Shown piece after piece: positions 5,715-9,636 of a stretch of 9,636 nt of DNA; within the stretch, counting starts at the first letter, position 1, and each line of letters opens with the position of its first letter. The notes below the pieces were generated by a model. The model searched no databases. It was given only the letters and a program-made list of their open reading frames with translations, and was not told the origin of the DNA. The position numbers were made by a program, and so were the translations under genes. This stretch comes from Lentzea aerocolonigenes (GTDB lineage: Bacteria > Actinomycetota > Actinomycetes > Mycobacteriales > Pseudonocardiaceae). The stretch covers positions 1 through 9,636 of the forward strand of contig NZ_JYJG01000548.1 of the NCBI RefSeq assembly GCF_000955955.1, in the 5' to 3' direction.

Positions 5715-6818
5715 ATGACCTACACCGCACGTCAGCTCAACCGCGCCACGCTCGAACGGCAGCTGCTGCTCGAGCGTGAACCGGTCGGCGTGCTCGCGGC
5801 GATCGACCGGATCGTGGCGATCCAGGCGCAGGAACCCGCGTCGCCGTACATCGCGCTGTGGAACCGGATCGAGGGCTTCGACCCAGCGGATCTGGACGAG
5901 GCGTTCACGGCAGGGACGGTCCGCAAGGCCACGGTCATGCGGATCACCCTGCACGCCGTCACGGTCGCCGACCACGAGGTGTTCCACCACGCGATGCTGC
6001 CCGCGCTCAGGGCGTCCCGGCTGCACGACAAGCGGTTCAAGGCCATGGGCCTGACGATCGAGCGCGCCGACGAGGTTCTTCGGCACATGCTGGAGTACGC
6101 CGCCGAACCGCGGACCAAGAAGGAGCTGGAGGCGCTGCTGCACTCGCACGTCGGCGACGTCGGGCAGCCGGGCATCTGGTGGGCGCTGGCCTCCTACGCG
6201 CCGCTCGTGCGGATGCCGACCGGCGGACCGTGGGCCTACGGGCCGAAGCTGTCGTTCCAGACCGTGGCGATCGAGCCGCGCGATCGGATGGCCGCGCTCG
6301 CCGAGATGCTCCGCCGTTACCTCACCGGGTTCGGTCCCGCGACCGTCCTGGACATGAACCAGTTCACGATGCTGCCGCGCACCTCGATCCGCGAGGCGCT
6401 GGAGCTGCTGGACCTGGTCCGCGAAGGCGACTACTACGACGTTCCAAACCGGACGATCCCGGACGAGGACACCCCGGCACCTCCGCGGCTGATGGCCATG
6501 TGGGACAGCACGTTGCTCGCCTACGCCGACCGCAGCCGGATCATCCCGGACGAGTACCGCAAGCTCGTGATCCGCAACAACGGCGACACACTGCCGACAC
6601 TTCTCGTTGACGGGCATGTGGCAGGAGTCTGGCGTCCCAACGAGGACGGCGGCATCGAGGCGACCGCCTTCCACGCCCTGAGTGAGGACCAGTGGACCGG
6701 CCTCGCGGAGGAAGCCAAGGCGCTGCACAAGTTCCTCGGCGACCGGGAACCGCAGGTCTACCGCCGTTTCAACCGCTGGTGGGCCGGTCTTCCCGTCGAT
6801 CACGTTCGAATTCTGTGA
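5715..6818 (+). CDS. HTH_42 winged-helix protein, AlkZ-like DNA glycosylase family
   Basis: 367 residues of the HTH_42 superfamily, made of tandem winged-helix domains followed by a beta-rich C-terminal domain. The family includes AlkZ (unhooks azinomycin interstrand crosslinks) and E. coli YcaQ/AlkX. Near the N-terminus, RIVAIQAQEP places Gln37 and Gln39 as a Q-x-Q motif, the signature of AlkZ-like members, where these glutamines are catalytic. RITLHAVTVADH (residues 76-87) and the C-terminal AMWDSTLLAYADRSRII and LVDGHVAGVWR are also typical. It could excise bulky or crosslinking alkyl-DNA adducts, but actinobacteria carry several uncharacterised paralogues and activity cannot be claimed from sequence. 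AGGA at 5703-5706 lies 8 nt before the ATG. The 15-nt gap to the MMPL gene indicates one transcript controlled through the MarR operator. Confidence 0.88.
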   Translation: MTYTARQLNRATLERQLLLEREPVGVLAAIDRIVAIQAQEPASPYIALWNRIEGFDPADLDEAFTAGTVRKATVMRITLHAVTVADHEVFHHAMLPALRASRLHDKRFKAMGLTIERADEVLRHMLEYAAEPRTKKELEALLHSHVGDVGQPGIWWALASYAPLVRMPTGGPWAYGPKLSFQTVAIEPRDRMAALAEMLRRYLTGFGPATVLDMNQFTMLPRTSIREALELLDLVREGDYYDVPNRTIPDEDTPAPPRLMAMWDSTLLAYADRSRIIPDEYRKLVIRNNGDTLPTLLVDGHVAGVWRPNEDGGIEATAFHALSEDQWTGLAEEAKALHKFLGDREPQVYRRFNRWWAGLPVDHVRIL

Positions 6819-6858
6819 AAACGTCAAGATCCACAAAGGACCTATGCGTGAGTCACTA

Positions 6859-6881
6859 TTCCTCCACCCTGCATGGAGGAA
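6859..6881 (+). promoter_or_regulatory. Hairpin sequestering the protease Shine-Dalgarno sequence
   Basis: TTCCTCCA (6859-6866) and TGGAGGAA (6874-6881) are perfect 8-bp complements around a 7-nt loop. The right arm contains the GGAGG ribosome-binding site for the ATG at 6888. Folded RNA would hide the site from the ribosome, so this could act as a translational switch. An upstream in-frame ATG at 6873 lies at the loop edge. The 70-nt gap around it (6819-6887) is AT-richer than the rest and holds no gene. Confidence 0.55.
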
Positions 6882-6887
6882 AACTCA

Positions 6888-7838
6888 ATGTTCCAAACGA
6901 GAAAGCGCGCCCACGCGGCCCTCGCGGCCGGCTTGCTGGCGGTGGGCGCGATCACCCTGCTCGGCGGTTCGCCCGCCACGGCCGTCGCGAAGGCGACGGA
7001 CTGCGTGGACGAGCACGCCGCGGCACGTGCCCTGCCGGGCAGCCACGGTCAGGAGCGCAACGAGCTCTCCGACGCCGACGCAGCACGGATGAACGCGGAC
7101 CTGCGTCAGAAGATCGCGGCGAAGGCCAAGAACCGCATCGATCTGTCCGCGGAGGCGACCGGTGGCACGATTCCGGTCGTGTTCCACGTCGTCACCGGCT
7201 CAGGTGGCGTGGGCAACCTGACCGACGCCACGATCGCCAAGCAGATCCAGGCTCTCAACACGGGCTTCGCCGGTGCGGAGTCGAGCCAGGCGGCGAACAC
7301 CGGCTTCAAGTTCGTGCTGCAGTCGACGAAGCGCTGGTCGAACAACGCGTGGTTCACCGGTGTGGACACCCCGTCGACCGAGCGGGCGATGAAGACCGCG
7401 ACCCGCGTCGGCGGTGCGAGCACGCTCAACGTGTGGTCGACCGACACCAGCTACCTGGGCTTCGCGACGTTCCCGAGCGACTACTCGGGCGACCCGAAGA
7501 TGGACGGCGTGGTGTTCAAGTACACGAGCGTTCCCGGCGGTTCGGCGACGAACTTCAACCTGGGCAAGACGCTCACGCACGAGACCGGCCACTGGATGGG
7601 CCTCTGGCACACCTTCCAGGGCGGCTGCTCCGCGACCGGTGACCAGGTCGCGGACACCCCGGCGCAGAAGAGCGCGTCGTCGGGTTGCCCGACGGGCCGC
7701 GACTCCTGCACGGCCGCGGGTGTCGACCCGATCCACAACTACATGGATTACTCGTACGACAGCTGCTACAACCAGTTCACGCCGGGCCAGAACACTCGCA
7801 TGCAGAGTGCCTGGACTGCTTACCGCAGTGGCAAGTGA
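6888..7838 (+). CDS. Secreted M43-type zinc metalloprotease (pappalysin/cytophagalysin family)
   Basis: 316-residue exported peptidase. The signal peptide has a basic start (MFQTRKRAH), a hydrophobic core (AALAAGLLAVGAITLL) and a likely cleavage near ATA-VA at residues 30-34. A propeptide-like stretch follows to about residue 90. The catalytic core begins at GTIPVVFHVV. The zinc site is HETGHWMGLWH (residues 231-241): His231, His235 and His241 bind zinc and Glu232 is the general base. The metzincin Met-turn is Met286 in HNYMDYS. Cysteines 247, 267, 274 and 293 fit the disulfides usual in M43B enzymes. The start at 6888 is preceded by GGAGG 8 nt upstream; the ATG at 6873 in the same frame lacks a site. 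It follows the winged-helix gene by 69 nt and is probably a separate unit. It faces the convergent regulator, with a terminator after its stop. Confidence 0.95.
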   Translation: MFQTRKRAHAALAAGLLAVGAITLLGGSPATAVAKATDCVDEHAAARALPGSHGQERNELSDADAARMNADLRQKIAAKAKNRIDLSAEATGGTIPVVFHVVTGSGGVGNLTDATIAKQIQALNTGFAGAESSQAANTGFKFVLQSTKRWSNNAWFTGVDTPSTERAMKTATRVGGASTLNVWSTDTSYLGFATFPSDYSGDPKMDGVVFKYTSVPGGSATNFNLGKTLTHETGHWMGLWHTFQGGCSATGDQVADTPAQKSASSGCPTGRDSCTAAGVDPIHNYMDYSYDSCYNQFTPGQNTRMQSAWTAYRSGK

Positions 7839-8693
7839 GCTAGCGTGACGAAGGGCGTCGCTTTCGAGCGGCGCCCCTTTCGCTTGCTCCGAAAGCAGAA
7901 GGAACCGCAGCCCCTCGGCCGACGAGTCGTCCGCCGCGGTGTACGCGACGAGCAGCTGGTCCGGATGAGTGTCCACGGTGAACTGCTGAACGTCGAGCGT
8001 GAGCTTGCCCGCCACCGGGTGGTGGTAGGTCTTCACGAGCTGGCGCGGCCCGCGGACCTGGTGCGACGCCCACCACGTGCGGAAGTCCGGGTCGCGCACG
8101 CTGAGCTCGCCGACGAGTCCGGTGAGGACGGGATCGTGCGGCGTGCGGCCCGCCTCCATCCGCAGCACCGCGACGCATTCACGGGCCGAGCGCTCCCAGT
8201 CGCCGTACAGTGCCCGGAACGCCGGGTCGAGGAACGTCAACCGGATCAGGTTGCGCGCGGCCGGTTCGAGCGCTTGGAAATCGGTCAGCAACGCCGCGGC
8301 TGCGCGGTTCCACGCCAGGACGTCCATGCGGCGGTGCAGGACCATCGCCGGGATGTCCGGCATGCCGTTGAGCAGCTGCCGCAGCCGCGCGGCGACCTCG
8401 GGAGCCGCTTCCTGCCTGACCGGGGCGACATCGGCGAGCGTGAACAGGTACTCGCGCTCGTCGGGCGCCAGCTGCAGCGCGTCCGCCAGCGCGTCGAGCA
8501 CGGTGCGGGAGACCCGGTTGGTGCGGCCCTGTTCGAGCCGGACGACGTAGTCGACGCTGACGTGGGCGAGCTGGGCCAGCTCCTCGCGGCGCAGGCCGGG
8601 CACGCGGCGCTGCCTGCCGTCGTCGGGAAAGCCCGCGCGGTGCGGGTCGAGAGCGGCGCGGCGGGTGCGGAGGAACTCGCCCAGTTCGGTCAT
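7200..8693 (-). CDS. XRE/MmyB-like helix-turn-helix regulator with lost or displaced stop
   Basis: The conserved protein occupies residues 1 to about 267 (8693 down to about 7893). An XRE helix-turn-helix spans about 34-75 (VPGLRREELAQLAHVSVDY, then VRLEQGRTNRVS), preceded by the typical MTELGEFLRTRRAAL. An MmyB-like ligand-binding domain runs from about 100 to 265 (NGMPDIPAMVLHRRMDVLAWN to DQLLVAYTAADDSSAEGLRFL). Family members are about 270-290 residues and stop soon after this last segment. Here the frame stays open for a further 230 residues, through the terminator and antisense to the protease gene, to a stop at 7200. The extension is Arg/Val-rich and resembles no domain, so it is probably not a functional part. 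The ATG at 8693 starts the conserved sequence. It likely regulates the divergent hydrolase. The real end is uncertain: natural stop-loss, a recent frameshift, or a sequencing error near 7880-7920. Confidence 0.78.
   Translation of the reverse strand: MTELGEFLRTRRAALDPHRAGFPDDGRQRRVPGLRREELAQLAHVSVDYVVRLEQGRTNRVSRTVLDALADALQLAPDEREYLFTLADVAPVRQEAAPEVAARLRQLLNGMPDIPAMVLHRRMDVLAWNRAAAALLTDFQALEPAARNLIRLTFLDPAFRALYGDWERSARECVAVLRMEAGRTPHDPVLTGLVGELSVRDPDFRTWWASHQVRGPRQLVKTYHHPVAGKLTLDVQQFTVDTHPDQLLVAYTAADDSSAEGLRFLLLSEQAKGAPLESDALRHASSLATAVSSPGTLHASVLARRELVVAAVVRVIHVVVDRVDTRGRAGVAARRATRRRALLRRGVRDLVTGRGAAALEGVPEAHPVAGLVRERLAQVEVRRRTAGNARVLEHHAVHLRVARVVARERREAQVAGVGRPHVERARTADAGRGLHRPLGRRGVHTGEPRVVRPALRRLQHELEAGVRRLARLRTGEARVESLDLLGDRGVGQVAHAT
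7851..7879. terminator. Bidirectional hairpin terminator with UUCG loop
   Basis: AAGGGCGTCGCT, TTCG, AGCGGCGCCCCTT folds into a 10-bp stem (one G-T pair) plus a single bulged C and two A-T pairs, closed by a TTCG tetraloop. It starts 12 nt after the protease stop, between two convergent genes. There is no long T-tract, as is common in high-GC actinobacteria. On the minus strand it also ends transcripts of the regulator, which matters because that gene has no stop codon before it. Confidence 0.75.
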
Positions 8694-8747
8694 GCCCCCA
8701 GTGTCCGTGGCTGCGAGGAGATGTGCCTGGTACTGGTGTGCATAGGC

Positions 8748-8770
8748 TGGGTCCTCCCTGGTTGGACCCA
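8748..8770. promoter_or_regulatory. Inverted repeat, candidate operator between regulator and hydrolase
   Basis: TGGGTCC (8748-8754) and GGACCCA (8764-8770) are perfect 7-bp inverted arms separated by 9 nt, in the 101-bp region between two divergent starts. The position suits autoregulation by the XRE/MmyB-like protein and control of the hydrolase. I could not identify convincing -35/-10 pairs in this region for either gene. Confidence 0.4.
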
Positions 8771-8794
8771 TGCCCGGAGACCAGCGTGGTGGCC

Positions 8795-9634
8795 ATGGAA
8801 ACCGTGACTTTTCCCAGCAACGGACTGGACATCGCCGGCCACCTCTACCGGCCGGAGGGTGAACCGCGCGGCGCGATCGTCGTCGGTCATCCCGGCAGCG
8901 GCGTGAAGGAGCAGTCAGCAGGGACGTATGCGAAACAGCTCGCTGACCAGGGCTTCCTGGCGCTGGCGTTCGATGCGGCGTACCAGGGCGAGAGCGCGGG
9001 AGAACCGCGTGGCCTGGAGGACCCGGCTCAGCGCGTCGAGGACATCCGGGCGGCCGTGACGTTCCTCGGCACCGAGAACGCCGGCGTGCTCGGCATCTGC
9101 GCCTCGGGCGGATACGGCCTGGCCGCCGCCGGAACCGACCAGCGCATCAAGGCGATCGCCACCGTCAGCCTGGCCGACGTCGCGCGGCAGTTCCGGTTCG
9201 GCGCGGACGGCACCCAGGACCCCGCTGTGCTGCAGGGGATGCTGGCACACGGCCAGGACGGCAGCTTCCCGCTCGTCCCCGAGACGGAGGAGCAAGCCCG
9301 CCAAACCGGTCCGCACGCCTACGACGGCTGGGAGTACTACTGCACGCCGCGCGCCGAGCATCCGCGCGCGGCGAAGACGTTCACCTGGAACAGCGTCGGG
9401 CGGATCACGGCGTTCGACGCTTTCCGGACCGTCGACCTGATCACGCCGCGGCCGGTGCTCTTCGTCGTGGGCAGGGACGCGGTGACGTCGTGGATGACCG
9501 TGGAGGCGTACCAGAAAGCGGCCGGCCCCAAGGAGATCCACTGGATCGAGGGTGCCGGCCACGTTGACCTGTACGACCGGTACGTGCCGCAGGTCGCCGG
9601 GCGGGTCACCGAGTTCTTCGGCAAGAACCTCTAA
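8795..9634 (+). CDS. Alpha/beta hydrolase, YcjY/dienelactone hydrolase-like
   Basis: 279 residues with a complete alpha/beta-hydrolase fold and no signal peptide, so cytoplasmic. GAIVVGHPGSGVKEQ (residues 26-40) forms the first strand and oxyanion region. LGICASGGYG (99-108) is the nucleophile elbow, with Cys102 the likely nucleophile as in dienelactone hydrolases and E. coli YcjY-like proteins, although Ser104 is also placed close by. Asp228 (VVGRDAVTS) and His256 (GAGHVDLYD) complete the triad; GHVDLYD is typical of the YcjY-like group. Residues 130-205 form a lid with aromatic residues. The substrate is an ester, lactone or peptide-like compound not identifiable from sequence. The ATG at 8795 begins the conserved METVTFPSNGLDIAGHLY. 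The Shine-Dalgarno sequence is weak. It is divergent from the MmyB-like regulator, which probably controls it, and ends two bases before the window edge. Confidence 0.93.
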   Translation: METVTFPSNGLDIAGHLYRPEGEPRGAIVVGHPGSGVKEQSAGTYAKQLADQGFLALAFDAAYQGESAGEPRGLEDPAQRVEDIRAAVTFLGTENAGVLGICASGGYGLAAAGTDQRIKAIATVSLADVARQFRFGADGTQDPAVLQGMLAHGQDGSFPLVPETEEQARQTGPHAYDGWEYYCTPRAEHPRAAKTFTWNSVGRITAFDAFRTVDLITPRPVLFVVGRDAVTSWMTVEAYQKAAGPKEIHWIEGAGHVDLYDRYVPQVAGRVTEFFGKNL

Positions 9635-9636
9635 GC

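Noticed and set aside
6882..6887. Another TGAGTT on the minus strand before the protease
   Set aside because: No CGTA or GGTA follows at 14 nt, and no minus-strand gene lies downstream in position to use it.
6873..6887. ATG at 6873 as the protease start
   Set aside because: It lies within the hairpin loop edge with no ribosome-binding site; the ATG at 6888 has GGAGG at good spacing and gives a normal signal peptide.
7845..8807. Long plus-strand open frame of 320 codons across the regulator
   Set aside because: It is the antisense shadow of a clearly conserved XRE/MmyB protein and has Arg/Val-rich low-complexity composition typical of GC-rich antisense frames.

Overview
The window is GC-rich DNA with strong third-position G/C bias, GTG as well as ATG starts, and a probable mycothiol-dependent (TIGR03083-type) enzyme. 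Together with the gene families seen, this points to a high-GC actinomycete, most likely of the Pseudonocardiales (Lentzea/Saccharothrix/Amycolatopsis-like). That placement is inference; no rRNA or other marker gene is present. There are ten protein-coding genes, tightly packed, and no tRNA, rRNA, insertion sequence or CRISPR array.

Left module (33-3228): an ECF sigma factor with a SnoaL-like C-terminal domain (397-1332, minus) is followed 10 nt later by a VOC/glyoxalase-fold gene (33-386, minus). Divergent from it are an MFS exporter (1390-2622) and a DinB/maleylpyruvate-isomerase-like gene (2653-3228). The MFS and DinB genes share an almost identical upstream element, TGAGTT-N14-[CG]GTA, ending exactly 9 nt before each ATG. 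A third, more diverged copy with the same spacing lies upstream of the VOC gene. The simplest reading is that this is the promoter of the resident sigma factor and that VOC, MFS and DinB are its local regulon, a small detoxification and efflux unit.

Middle module (3196-6818): a MarR repressor diverges from an MMPL/RND-type exporter, which is followed after 15 nt by an HTH_42 winged-helix protein of the AlkZ-like DNA glycosylase group carrying a Q-x-Q motif. A 29-bp near-palindrome lies between the MarR and MMPL starts, on top of the likely transcription start. The unit pairs an exporter with a possible DNA-lesion glycosylase under a ligand-responsive repressor.

Right part (6859-9634): a secreted M43-type zinc metalloprotease has its Shine-Dalgarno sequence buried in a perfect 8-bp hairpin. 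A UUCG-loop bidirectional terminator follows it. Convergent to it is an XRE/MmyB-type regulator whose reading frame has no stop at the expected place and runs antisense through most of the protease gene. Divergent from the regulator is a YcjY/dienelactone-hydrolase-like alpha/beta hydrolase, with a 7-bp inverted repeat in the shared intergenic region.

The stretches without a gene are all short (at most about 100 nt); positions 1-32 hold nothing recognisable.
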